From positions 103,798-167,797 of the forward strand of contig MNCI01023335.1 of assembly GCA_015680685.1 (NCBI GenBank): 64,000 nucleotides of DNA. Direction: 5' to 3'. The notes beneath the pieces were generated by a model. It saw only the letters and a program-made list of their open reading frames with translations. It was not told the origin of the DNA and made no database searches. The translations under genes were made by a program, and so were the position numbers. This DNA is from Gnetum montanum (taxonomy: Eukaryota; Streptophyta; Gnetopsida; Gnetales; Gnetaceae). Positions 32,458 to 44,176 of this stretch are shown here, one piece after another. Within the stretch, counting starts at the first letter, position 1, and every line of letters begins with the position of its first letter.

Positions 32458-35400
32458 CTAAATGTAATATCGCTTCAGATATACATGATTTACAGGGTTT
32501 GGTAGTTCATTGCCGTTGACGTCTGCTAGTCTGAAAGCTCCGTTGCCATATGTGTTGACCACCGAGAAAGGACCTTCCGAATTTGCCGAGAACTTGCCTG
32601 CTGGCTCATGCACGGCTTTGAGGACTAGGTCTCCTTTCTTGATCGGACACTATTGAAGGTTGTGATGATGCTTCTGTCTCTGTTTATCTTGATATTTCTC
32701 AATCGCATCAAGAGCCTATATCCGCTTCTCTTCTACTGAATCCAAATCCATTATCTGAGCCTCGGTGTGTTGAGCCTCATTTATAATGGTGGAGAGGACC
32801 ATTCTCAGAGAAGAAATTTGTAATTTGAGAGCTAGCACTGCTTCAGATCCATAAACCAGACTATAGGGCGTACTACCTATAGCTGTCCTACATGTAGTAC
32901 GGTATGCCCATAGCACATAGAGGATTTTATCATGCCACCGTCTCTTGTTGCCGTCGAGCATTTTCTTGAGCAGATTGATGACTATTTTGTTTGATGCTTC
33001 AGCTTGACCATTCGCCTGTTGGTAATAGGGGGAGGAAAAAGACTGTCTAATGCCTAGGTTATCACAGAAGGATTTGGTTTCCGCACTACTAAACTGTGGC
33101 CCATTGTCGGTCACAATAGTCATTGGGAGACCAAATCTGGTTACTATGTTGTCCAAGATAAAATGGCAAACCTGTTGGGATGTGATTTTCCGTAGGGGGA
33201 TAGCTTCTACCCACTTCGTAAAATACTCAGTAGTGGTAATAATGAAGCTATGCCCTGTAGAAGATTTTGGTGTGATGGGTCCTATGATGTCCAGTCCCCA
33301 TCGCTGAAATGGCCATGTTATCTACGTTGTATGCAATTCTGTGGGTGACACGTGGATGAGGTTTGCATGACGCTGACACGTGTCACAAGTTTTAACCTTT
33401 GTCAGGAAATCCTTTTCCATGCATGGCTAGTAGTACCCTAAGTGACGGATTTTTAGGGCCATAGCCCGTGGTGCTATGTGGCCGCCGCAGAGTCCCTCGT
33501 GAACTTCGCCGACTATGTGTTGCGCTTGGTCTTTGTCAATGCAGGTAAGCAACACGCCATCAAAGGAGCGTCTACAGAGAGTGCTGTCTCCGATGATGAC
33601 ATATTGCCTAGCCTTCTTGTGGATTGCGTCTTTCTGCACGCGTGTTAATGCAGACGGTAGCTCACCTTGTAAAAGATAAGTTTTAATATTGTCGTACCAT
33701 TCAGGCGTGCTTTCCTCGAGAAGAGAGGAGATTTGCGCCGCCCGAATGATAGGATTTGCGTAGTCTGTAATTAATGCAGGGCAAGTGTTAAACAGGTGTG
33801 AAGGCACGTGTAAAGCCAGGGTGGCCAATGCGTCGGCCAGCGTGTTGTCAGTGCGTGGGACGTGTTGGACGTCGAAGGTCGTAAATCGCCTCAGAAGATC
33901 TTTAGCCTGATCGCAGTAGGGCTGGAAATGTACAGCCTTGCAGGCATAGACTCTAGTGATTTGATTTATGACAAGCATCGAATCGCCCCTAATTACCAGG
34001 TGTTGAACATCTAGTTCATCGGCAGTTAGTAATCCCCTGAGGAGCCCCTCGTACTCTACCACATTGTTCGTATAAGGGAAGGTCAAGCAATAAGCGTGTA
34101 GACGCACATCCTCAGGCAATAGCGTGATAGCAGTGGCGGCACTGCCACCTCTAGCGGTTGAAGCTCCGTCGAAATACAACGTTGCTTCGCGGCCTGTCAA
34201 GACAGGGCTTAAACTATGTACATGTTCGTCAGGGAACTCTGGCTCTATAGTTGCTTGGTTGTTAACCAGTGATGTTACTAACTGGTCGGCTATCGCTTGG
34301 CCCTTCGTAGAAGATTGGCCAACATAGTGTAGATCAAATTCTGCGGTGATAGTTTTCCAGCGAGCGATCCTACTGCTTTCGTACAAATTATGCGTGATGG
34401 TCCTAAGGATGTTATTCTTGCAAATAATGTTAACCTAGCTACGGAAAAGGTAGTGTCTACACTTTTTGAGCGTAAAAACTAATGCTAGACAATTACGCTC
34501 GACTTCATTATACCTCGTTTCATACGCATACAGAGCATGGCTTAGGTAGTAGATAGGCACTTCGGACCCATCATTCCTCCTTTGACAAAGCAATGCTGCT
34601 AACGCTACGTCCAAAGCAGCGAGGTAAATGTAGAATGGTAAGTCCCTTTGTGGCGGGAAAACCGTTGGTAGATGTTGCAATTCCTATTTCAAATTGTCAA
34701 ATGCACGCTGGCAATCTTCCGTCCATTCGAAGTTGACCCCCTTTTTGAGCAGGTGCTGCATAGGGTGTAGCTTGTCAGTTAATCTCGAAATGAATCGGCG
34801 TATGAACTGCAAGCATCCCTGTAACCCGCGTAATTGCTTGAGGTCTGTTGGAGGCGTTAACTCGACAATGGATTTGACCTTATCAGGGTCAACTCATATG
34901 CCGGTTTTCGATACCACAAACCCCAACATGCATCTGGTTTTGACTCCGAATACGCACTTCTTCGGGTTAAGTCGGACCTCGTATTTGGAGCATCTTTTAA
35001 GGACTAACTCCAGATCTCCTGAATGATCATCAAACTTTAAAGACTTCACAACTATATCGTCTACATAATCATTCAGTCTCTCTAAGAGATAGTCGCTAAA
35101 GATGTATGTCATGGCCCGTTGATACGTGGCTCCAGTGTTCTTCAGACCAAAAGGCATCATAGTGTAGCAGAAGGTGCCCTAGGGCATCATAAATGTCGTG
35201 GTTAATTGATGTTCTGGGTTTATGCGAATCTGGTTATAACCAGAGAAGCCATCCATGAATAATAGGAGTGCATGCCCAACTATTGTATCGACTAGTTGAT
35301 CGATACTCGGGAGCGGGAAATTATCTTTGATTGTGGCCTTGTTCAAATCCCGGAAGTCTATGCAAATGCGTATACTCCCGGTCTTCTTTGGCACGACCAC

Positions 35401-35619
35401 AATGTTAGATACCCAGTCCGAGTAATCGACTGCACGAATGAAACCAGCCTGGTANATCAACTGTTCTAGCCATTCCGGGGACATCTCCGACGCAGCTATA
35501 GTTACGTCTTCTAAGGGGAGGTTAACGTCTATAAACGCGGGATCGAATTGCCTAACTACCTTTCCGTATGGGCCAGTCAGAGTTAAAGGTGTTGATGGTG
35601 TTGTGTACATTTTTTTGTC
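32458..35619 (-). pseudogene. pol of element B: RT, RNase H, second RNase H, integrase
   Basis: A splice-acceptor-like GTTTTGCAG|GA precedes the frame; the first ATG is at 35610. RT has FMDGFSGYNQI and YVDD at 35056-35067. The RT RNase H (about 34680-34440) has the IYYLSHALYAYETRY segment. The second RNase H keeps its catalytic set (YFDGAS, VEYEGLL, GDSMLV, LADALATLA). Integrase keeps the H2C2 site, WGLDIIGP, TDNGPQF and NGQAEASNK, so both core Asp residues and the Glu remain, and ends WEGPF-like then VNHVYLKRYY, stop at 32458. Stops after FMMP, after VSKTGI, after FDNLK, after HYLFRS and near 33427 look like single transitions. The RT N-terminus lacks roughly 330 bp at the N at 35455. Confidence 0.92.
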
Positions 35620-35876
35620 CTGCAAAACTGCAAAGTGCGTAAATGGTTAGAAAGAAGATGACGTGATGGCTAGCAAACGTGGAAAGCTAACAAAATTTTG
35701 AATTTTGTAATGAAGTTGTAATCAATGCTACCCGATTACGAGGTGATAAGATTGTGGTAGTTTAACATCATTTCGGACAGCGGTGCGTGTGATATCAACC
35801 GCATTAATATCTTGATTTTCGGGTTCCGTTTTAGGAAAGTCCCGCTGCAATCGGATATCAAGTCGGTGATTCTCGC

Positions 35877-35888
35877 ATACAAATAGGC
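35877..35888 (+). promoter_or_regulatory. TATA-like box of the antisense gene, element B
   Basis: ATACAAATAGGC, 134 bp before the ATG at 36012. It aligns with ATATAAGTAGGC in A and CTATAAATAGGG in C; a T-to-C change weakens it. Confidence 0.5.
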
Positions 35889-36011
35889 GGTTTTTTGGTT
35901 AGAACGGACTGTTGGCCATTGTGAGTTCAAATTCGCGAGTATCAGCTAGCAAGAGCAAGAAGAGCGGAAGATTTGAAGGTGCAAAGCTGTGCAAGTGTTG
36001 AAGCTGTGATA

Positions 36012-39000
36012 ATGGCACCTAAGACAAAGAAGAAGAACACTAAATTGGCTAAGATCGACGAGGTACAGGAGAACCTAGTGCATGTTCAACAGGCCGTGGT
36101 CGAAGTGTGTGACCCAACACCCTTGAACCAGTAGATCATTCTTTGCATGCTCCTGCTATTTCAACGTTTGTGCTATACAACGTTCTTCGTGTAAATGAGG
36201 GTTTTGGGCTGTTACATCGAGGGTTTGGTATGATTGCATTTATCGCCGTTGTCGGAGACGGACCTTGCGCTGTTGCAAGGGTTTGGGCAATTTTCACATA
36301 GATGGCTAAGCACAATGTGTAGCGTTTCTGTATTAATTGATGCAACTGTAAATCTAGGCGTTGATTTATGTAGCGTGTTTTCTGTACAGAGTCGCGCTGA
36401 AGCCTATTCTGATTGTGTTAGACATCATTGGGGTTTTGTGTTGGGTAAACCCCATCGTCCCCAATGTCCCTCCTCCGCACACACGAGTGCAGGGGAAGGC
36501 CATCTGGTTCTGGAAGGGGGCGCTGGAGTCTCTGCAGTTCTTACTGCGCAACTTCAGCATCATTGTGTGGTCTAATGTGATTGGCGATGTTGCCGGTGCC
36601 ATTTTAGAGCACCTATTGGTGGGGTCTGCAGAGGGGATTCTGGCTTACTTGACAGACAGGGCCATCGATACGAGTCATCTTGAGGACCAAGCGCTCAGCG
36701 CCCAAGGCTTGAGGAATTTCTGTTGGATCTGGGAAATGACCCGTTTCAGTTGTTATCATGCATATAACATGCTGTTCATGGCTCGCCATGTTTCAACCTA
36801 CTTCCAGAACCCACAAGGCACGGTGTACTATGCGGGTGGGTAAGCAAATTCTGCCAGCTGTATTGTCTTTGTTACTGTTATAGTGCTTGTTATCGATGTG
36901 AAGTGTAAGAGAAGTCTATGTGCAAAAGTGTAAGTTAAGCCTACGCTGTATGGTACAGGTTTTTTATACATGATAACAAGTTAATTGGCGATGGTGATGC
37001 ATTGGCCTGGGCCGAAATGGCGATAATGGCGTTTACCTCAACCAACAATGTGCGTGCCGGTGTTATAGGGTAGATCGGCATGAGATGCGTGAGTATCACA
37101 CCCGCTACAAGCGCCCTTTTAAGAATTGCCAGGAACTCGGGTGGCTGCACGATGATTGGACCTTAGAGTCGCCCCTTACGGTTGAGGACATACAGAGGGA
37201 CCTACCGCCATTCCCTTTTCCCTTTGGACCTGGTAAGGCCGCTGCGTGTTCTAATGTTATGCGTGTAGTTGTGAGTCGTGGACATTATGTAATAGCGTTT
37301 TTATCTGACTTGCGTTTTACACCGTTCAGTCAGGGAATCCCGGGAGATTACCCTTATGATTTCCGGCCGCGAGGCGAGGGATGTCCTCTTCCGTTACGGC
37401 AATATTAAGGACGCACAGCGCTGGCTCGGCCACTCGACGGCCCTAGTCACGGTGACCGCCAAGATCCGAGCAACAGGGCTAATGCACCTGTTTTTGGCTG
37501 CGACCCCTGATGTCCCCACCAGTGAAATGATCGCCTTGATCAACTCCTTCAGCGAGAAGGCAGAGCGGTTTTGCACGCGCGTGCGTAACGTGCGCGTGAG
37601 TTTCAATATCGACGCTCAGCTCTTCGCGGACCTGTTTGGCATCCCCTCGAATGGCCTTCCCGTAAAGGTGAAGACCAAGAGGAGCACTAGATTCCAGGAG
37701 TGTCTGAAGGAGTGGGTGAGGATCCCAAAAGAGATCAAAGGGTTTCCTTGTGACAAATTCGAGATGGACGCTGCCAAAACATTGTATCCCCTTTTTTGGG
37801 CCCAGACTTTTCCCAAAACCCTCTCGCAAGCGAAGTTCTTTTCTGTAGAACAGACCCACATTATGCAAGAGGTTCTGGAAGAGGGAACTTGGTTCGATTG
37901 GGCAAACCATTTGGCCAAGTGACTGCGCAGCGAAATGGTCAAGCTTCGCAAGAAGCTTGAGTCTCACTTTAATGTGCATTACGCCTTTTTCATAGCTTAC
38001 CTCCAGCGGTTTGCTGAGTTTCTGGTCATCCAAAGGAATGGGGTCTGGGAACAGCAAGACCAAGATCAGCTGTCCAAACCTTGGATTGCCCACATCCTCA
38101 GCACTACCCGTGGGTAGGATCCGCCGGAAGGAATCGGGGAGTCGTTGTCTGTAACGACTAAAGGCTTGGCGGCGCCCCAAGTGCGAGGTCTCGACAACGT
38201 GGGTGGGATAATGCGTACCTACATCGGCGACACCTCACGAGGGAAGCGCGTGGCGGAAGAAATTGTGGAACCGGCAGCNACCTCGCGAGGGAAGCGCGTG
38301 GCGGAAGAAATTGTGGAACCGGCAGCTCGGCGCAAGAGGCTCTGTCTAGCCGAGGCCCCTGGGGGTAACGCAAGCCAAACTGTTGCTGTCAAGGTTCAGC
38401 GGAATAAGCCTCTGCCTAGTAAGTGTGAAAGGATTGTAGTACGCAATGTTTTATTTAGATGGTCTGGCATTATATGCTAACGTGTGGTGGTGTAAACAGT
38501 AAAAATGACAGGGCAATTGACCCCTGAGACAGGGGCGATGATACTAAGCCGTGGGAAGGGGGCCTCAATTTTGGAAGAAGAGGCCCCAGCTATTAATGTG
38601 AGTCGTGTGCAGGTTCCAGTGCATGAGGAGGCCCCAGCTACTAGCAGGAGCCGCATACAGGCTTGGGTGCGTGAGGAGGCCCCAGCTATTGGAACCAGCG
38701 ACGCACAGACTCCAGTGCATGAAAGGGAAAAAGATACGGAAGATGTTGATAAAATCGCCACTGTCACCGGTAGAGGTGACGAGTGTGTTAGCGTGTTTGA
38801 AGGATCTTGTTAATAGATGGAGTGTCTAACCGAATTACGCTATAGGGAAAGAAGATGCATCTACGTCTGCTACTGTGAGAAAAATGTGGAGAGACTTCCT
38901 CGACAAATTTGCCTTCATGGAAGGCGTCGTTAATGACATGATCGAGCGTTTGGAGTGCATCGAACCTAGCGCTGGTATGTCATAGCCGTAATGAGTTTAC

Positions 39001-40196
39001 GACATAATTTCTTAGTAATGTGTCATCCATATTGATGTTGTTTTCTGTTAGGAGCTCACCTCCGATGGGACCCCGCGGAGCCCATTGATTTGGACACAGT
39101 GGAGCCCCCATCTGATGGGGCGGTCGTGCCACGTCACATTTATGAGGAAATGCGTAAATGTGCGTTACGCTCGACATGCTCCATATGGGAAAGTAGAAGC
39201 ATTAATGAAAGCCTATGGAAAAGGCTGTAGCGGTCGGAGCAGAGGGTTGAGTCCTTGACCAAAGAAGTCGGGGACCTAAGGTCACGGTACGAATTCCTAC
39301 AGGCTCGAGTGACGGGGGATGAAGACTGGCGTACTACTGTCATCGATCACTCCCGTTATTGGACAGCCATCAAGAACAGCATACAGACCAGTTGGGCGTT
39401 AGTAGAGCAGAGGATGCAAATTGAACTCCTAGCTCAGAAAAGCTGGGACTGGAGGGACTACTGCGCCAGCGTACAGGAGTGGGGGTAGAAGGAGAAGGAC
39501 CACAAGCACCTATATAAAAGCGAAAGCGCTGCTTATCAAAAACACTACCACGATTCTGCTGTCAAAGCTCGATCCCTGGAGGTTTTTGTGGACACCATCG
39601 GAGCGTCCAAAGCTTTCAAGAAGTTCGAAGAGCAGATGACCGTAACTGTGTCCCCGGAGAGGGCAATGGTTTTCCCTGGGAATCAGGCTACAATCCCTAC
39701 CTTCTTCCTGGATCCACCTTGTTGGAGTAGCGTGGAGAAAGGGAAGGTGAAAGCTGGAGCTGCGTTGGGTGAGGATGTGTGGCCAGACCTGATGGAAGAC
39801 GAGATTATGTAGTGCCTGTGGGCTGGCTTGGACAAACTCCCCTTTGCTGCAGAAGTAGGGCCGTCGCGAGTAAGTTTATGCATGACTTAGTCGGAAATTT
39901 TTCTGGTTTGTATTGTCTACTCTAATTTTTGAGGTTATTTGGGTTTAGGTACTAGAAGAAGATAGGGAAAATATGCCAGCTGAGGGCTGGAAGAGGAAAC
40001 AGAGGAAGCAGAAGAGGAACACAACGATGAAGAGCGTTCTCCTGTGAAGCCAGTGCCGGAACGAGAGCCTCATGAAGGGGCAATCTTTTGTGAAGGCATA
40101 ATTCCCAGAAATGATGGCCCACTGGAGGATGACCTTTTGGGGCTAGATCCGGAGTTAAGAGATACCGGTGACAGTGGTAGCAGAGGGAATGCGTAA
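36012..40196 (+). pseudogene. Antisense multi-exon gene between protease and RT, element B
   Basis: Best copy of the gene. Exons: 36012-36130, 36390-36839, 36959-37232, 37330-38418, 38500-38775, 38846-38974, 39052-39869, 39949-40196 (TAA). All seven introns are GT-AG and 70-260 bp. The product would be about 1,100 residues: a basic N-terminus (MAPKTKKKNTK), a hydrophobic stretch (LKPILIVLDIIGVLCWV), a conserved FWKGALESLQFLL...ILEHLLVGS segment, exon 4 with VRVSFNIDAQLFADLFGIP, a basic and low-complexity exon 4-5 region with repeated EEAPA, a predicted coiled coil in exon 7 (LTKEVGDLRSR...EQRMQIELL) and an acidic tail. Breaks: 1-nt deletion near 37083, six stops that fit single C-to-T changes, and a 49-bp duplication at the N at 38279. 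No known function; present at this site in other copies, so it belongs to the element. Confidence 0.78.
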
Positions 40197-40387
40197 TTAT
40201 TATTTACTCAAAATTTTATTGATGCAAGGTCGGGTATTGTTCTGAATGACTGTTGACGGATTGTTGTAAGGCCTAATGGATATTTGAAATGTTAATTAGC
40301 TTGTTGTTTGACTTTTTGTGCTTTTGTCTGCATCAGCGTGAAAATATATGTTAAGGATTCTGTCTAAGTGATACTGATGGGACGTAA

Positions 40388-40635
40388 TAACTAGTTTAAA
40401 GCCGTTGAGGGCCCGTTGCGTATTCCAGCGTAAATGGTTATAGTATACAATATTGCGTTACTAGTTTAACGCCATTACAGGCCTGTTGCGTATTGTATAG
40501 CAAGCGTAAATAATGATAGTAGATAACTTCAGATGACCAGTTTAAGGCCGTTGCGGGCCGACTGCGTAACTACGTACAACGGTATGAATAGGTTGATTTT
40601 GTATAACTAGTTTAAGGCCGTTGCGGGCTGACTGC
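40388..40635. repeat. Hairpin-motif units between the antisense gene and protease, element B
   Basis: Four units, the last two reading AGTTTAAGGCC-GTTGCG-GGC(C/T). GGCC/GGCC arms as in A and E at this position. The rest of 40197-40860 shows only scattered GCGTAA words. Confidence 0.82.
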
Positions 40636-40859
40636 GTAAATTGTAACAAAAATGTAATCCTGTATAAATACGTGAAGTAAATGCGAAAGCGTAACTAACG
40701 CGGGTATGATAAAACACGCAAAAAGTGCAAAGCGTAAACACAGAAAGCAAATGTAGCGTAAAAGTATGTTGAAACAAAAGAAGCTGTTAAATGGGGAGTA
40801 CGCTAACTTACAAGAGAATGGTGGTACACGCAGAAGACCATTGTTGAACCATCAATACA

Positions 40860-43681
40860 CAATTGTCTCTTAATGGCCTTTACGTTGAGCGCTGCGTAAG
40901 GGCAAGGAGGCTTGTTGTTTGACTCCTCTACGCTGTCATCCAGAAATGGCAGGTCGGCCTAGGCTAGACCGTCATCATTGTTGTTGGTTTGTTTAGGGGC
41001 TTGGAGATGGGGCTGATCGTCAGTTGTTTCAATCTCTGAACCCCGTTCTTCTTCGATGTTATTGACGGTCCTGGGGGTGACCTCGTCGCCGCGTATGATG
41101 ACCTCCCCCCCGGCGTAGGGCAGGTGTATCTCTTGGTGTATCGGCGACGAAACTACCCTCAGCTAGGCTAACCATGACCTCCCTAAGATCAAGTTGAAAC
41201 CAGGCATCTCCTCGAAGACTAAGAATGTGGCTTCGGTTGGGAATTGATCCCCCTCCACAAACTCAATACGCACCATTTCCTTGACTTGAACTCATGCTCC
41301 GTTGAACGATTTTACGCAGGCTGTCGTAGTGGGAGTGATCTGGTCGACCAAGCCCAGCCTATCCACTATGGAATAAGGAACGACATTAGCAGCTGTGCCA
41401 TCATCCATGTGCACCCTCCGGATCTGGTATTGGCCGACCCAAATGGTAATGAACATAGGCTCAGTCGTTACTTGACCTTTCTTCAGGTCGTCTTTGACGG
41501 ACTCATCAAGAAAGGTCAGCGAGGTAGGCTTGGATTGTTTAACTTCTGAAGGAACCATGATAGCGTGTATCACTTCCTCTTATGTTGGTAGGTTTCCATC
41601 CACTGATATGGATGTCAACATGCGTACCATAGCCTCACGGTGTTCTCGAGACGTCATCAGTAAGTCATACAAGCTCAGCGTTGTGTTCTTTTGCTTAAGA
41701 GCTTGTTTGACTTGCGTGAATGCATCAAGGAGGTCCTTCTCTCGGCCGAGTTGTTTATCCCCCTTGTTCTCCTCCACTCGGCCCAAGAGATGGATCTCTC
41801 AAGTCAGAGCGGTGTCAGTGGGAGGGTCGTTCTTTTTCCTGCCAAGAGAAGATGGCTACGTTTCTGTACCTTTAGCCTACTTCTGAGGCATAGACAAAGG
41901 CATAGAGGCCAGGGGCCTGGGCTTAGGAAAGACGAGCGTAAGGTGGTCTTTTGTTGCATTAATTGTAGTGCCCTCCTCTTTTCTCTTAGGAGGCGATGAC
42001 TGGTTATTTTGACCGGAAGTCTGCCCCTGCGGGAGAGGAGCAGGCCGTGGTTCTAGTGCCCTGATAATGAAGGGCGCCCTAGGCGTGGGCGNTGCCATGT
42101 CCTGACTGGTGCCGGCACCAGTCGTGGTTTCAGGCGGTGCGGTGGGTGCCTTTTTGCTCTTCGTCTTTGTACTCTCAGTCATTGGAGCTACTGTCGTTGT
42201 CGCTGCCTTCCCTTTTTCTTTGTTCTTATTATGTGCATTCTTATAGGCGACATACGCCGGGTCTTTGCTGGCCTCTGCAGAATCTTGGATGCTTCTAACT
42301 TATGCGAAGGCCTGATGTAAATTACTGGGGGAAAGGTAGTACAGCTTCGACTTGATGAAGTCGTTGAATGCTCCCTTGAACATAGCCAGCATATGTGAGT
42401 CTGTGATCAGCTCGCGGATCTCGTTCAAGGTAGCGTTCCAGCGGTGTATAAACTTTTGGGCGGGCTCGAGCGGGTCTTGTTTCACCCCCATGAGCTGATC
42501 CAATGTGACTTCTGGCTTCAAATTGTATTTGAAGCGGGTCACAAACTGGGTCAGAAACTCTTCCAAGGTTGAGATGGAGGAGCGTGGGAGGGCTCGGTAC
42601 CAATCCAAATATTTCCTTGTTAACGACATCACAAAGACGGGGATGATAGTGTGTGGCCACTGTTGAAGCAACAAGGATTCAGATCGAAAGGTGACAAGGT
42701 GAGCGTTGGGATCTCCCTCCCCATTGTACTTGGTAAAATGAGGTAGGGATATCCCCGGCGGCAACGATAGCATAGGAACCGCTGAACTGATCGGATCGTC
42801 CTGGTAAAAGTCCATAATCTAGACGGTGTCAGAACCAGCGGCTTTGAGGCGTCGAACCTCTTCGGTTAGAGTCTGGATCAGCTGGAAGGCTTGGTCCAGG
42901 CCTGTTAACAGAGGTGTTTGTGCGGAGGGCACAGGAGGTTGGACCGGGAGGGCGGTGCCCGGAAATGGAAAGGACGGGCGGGGTCGATTGGCTGCTGGCG
43001 GGGCGGGGATCCCGACAGGTGGGGGAGCCAGTGAAGACCACCACCCGCTGGTCTGCGCAGGGGGGTTGACCGCCGCCTGCTACGCGAGATAAGGATGTAA
43101 ATACTGCATTACCCCCTCTGAAACATACGTTGCTGGTGCGACCGGGGGTTGCGCGCCGTATACCACAGACTGGGTCTGTTGCACTGCCGGGTTGGCCCAT
43201 TGACCTGCAGCAGGCTGTTGGATGTAAGTTGGTTGGACGGCTGCGGTAACCTATTGGGTCGGAGGGGGCGGAAACGACAAGGTCTGCGCCGAGCGCGTTG
43301 CGGATATGTTGTAGGGTATTTGAGGAATAATATGGGGTGCAACGGTCGCCGGGACCACCACTGGGATGTTAAGTATGCGTGGTGACGAAACTGCCCTCAC
43401 GTTATTGTGGGGGATTTGTACTTGCAGCCCAGACGGTTGCGTAGCAGCCTGTGGAAGGATAGGAATGTGCATCTGTGTCTTCGGGGCCGCGTTAAGAGAG
43501 GCGGCCTCCCCGTTGAAAGGAAACAACGGATTTACATATGTCTGGGGGCTTAGGGCATGGAATGAAGGTTCCAGAGTATGGAACGAATGTTCTGACTGGG
43601 CCGCAAATTCGTCCTCTTCCTCCTCCCCATGCTAGGGCTCCACCACAGCTTGTGAAGCCTGGCCTTTGGCCATGACCAACT
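40860..43681 (-). pseudogene. gag-protease of element B (5' end in the N gap)
   Basis: From the gap at 43682 leftwards: a Pro/Gln-rich N-terminal linker, then the capsid core (42815-42300: MDFYQDDPISSAVPMLSLPP, then LDWYRALPRSS and QDPLEPAQKFIHRW, the pattern of the retrotransposon gag domain), open for 171 codons. The N at 42092 removes roughly 700 bp including the zinc-knuckle region found in A and E. Protease (41573-41292) has VHMDDGTAANVVP as its active-site loop, again D-D-G. The frame runs on through DLPFLDDSVEESNNKPP and NVKAIKRQL and ends near 40860, far from pol, so gag-pro and pol are separate frames with the antisense gene between them. Confidence 0.85.
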
Positions 43682-44176
43682 NNNNNNNNNNNNNNNNNNN
43701 NNNNNNNNNNNNNNNNNNNNNNNNNNNNNNNNNNNNNNNNNNNNNNNNNNNNNNNNNNNNNNNNNNNNNNNNNNNNNNNNNNNNNNNNNNNNNNNNNNNN
43801 NNNNNNNNNNNNNNNNNNNNNNNNNNNNNNNNNNNNNNNNNNNNNNNNNNNNNNNNNNNNNNNNNNNNNNNNNNNNNNNNNNNNNNNNNNNNNNNNNNNN
43901 NNNNNNNNNNNNNNNNNNNNNNNNNNNNNNNNNNNNNNNNNNNNNNNNNNNNNNNNNNNNNNNNNNNNNNNNNNNNNNNNNNNNNNNNNNNNNNNNNNNN
44001 NNNNNNNNNNNNNNNNNNNNNNNNNNNNNNNNNNNNNNNNNNNNNNNNNNNNNNNNNNNNNNNNNNNNNNNNNNNNNNNNNNNNNNNNNNNNNNNNNNNN
44101 NNNNNNNNNNNNNNNNNNNNNNNNNNNNNNNNNNNNNNNNNNNNNNNNNNNNNNNNNNNNNNNNNNNNNNNNNNNN
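43682..44176. other. Assembly gap of 495 Ns
   Basis: Covers the gag start, PBS and the inner end of the 5' LTR of element B. Long open readings across it are only runs of undetermined residues. Confidence 0.99.

Noticed and set aside
36012-40196. Antisense gene as a captured host gene or an envelope gene
   Set aside because: It occurs at the equivalent site of several elements, so it is an element gene and not a local host gene. It is antisense and I see no signal peptide, furin-like site or C-terminal anchor to support an envelope.
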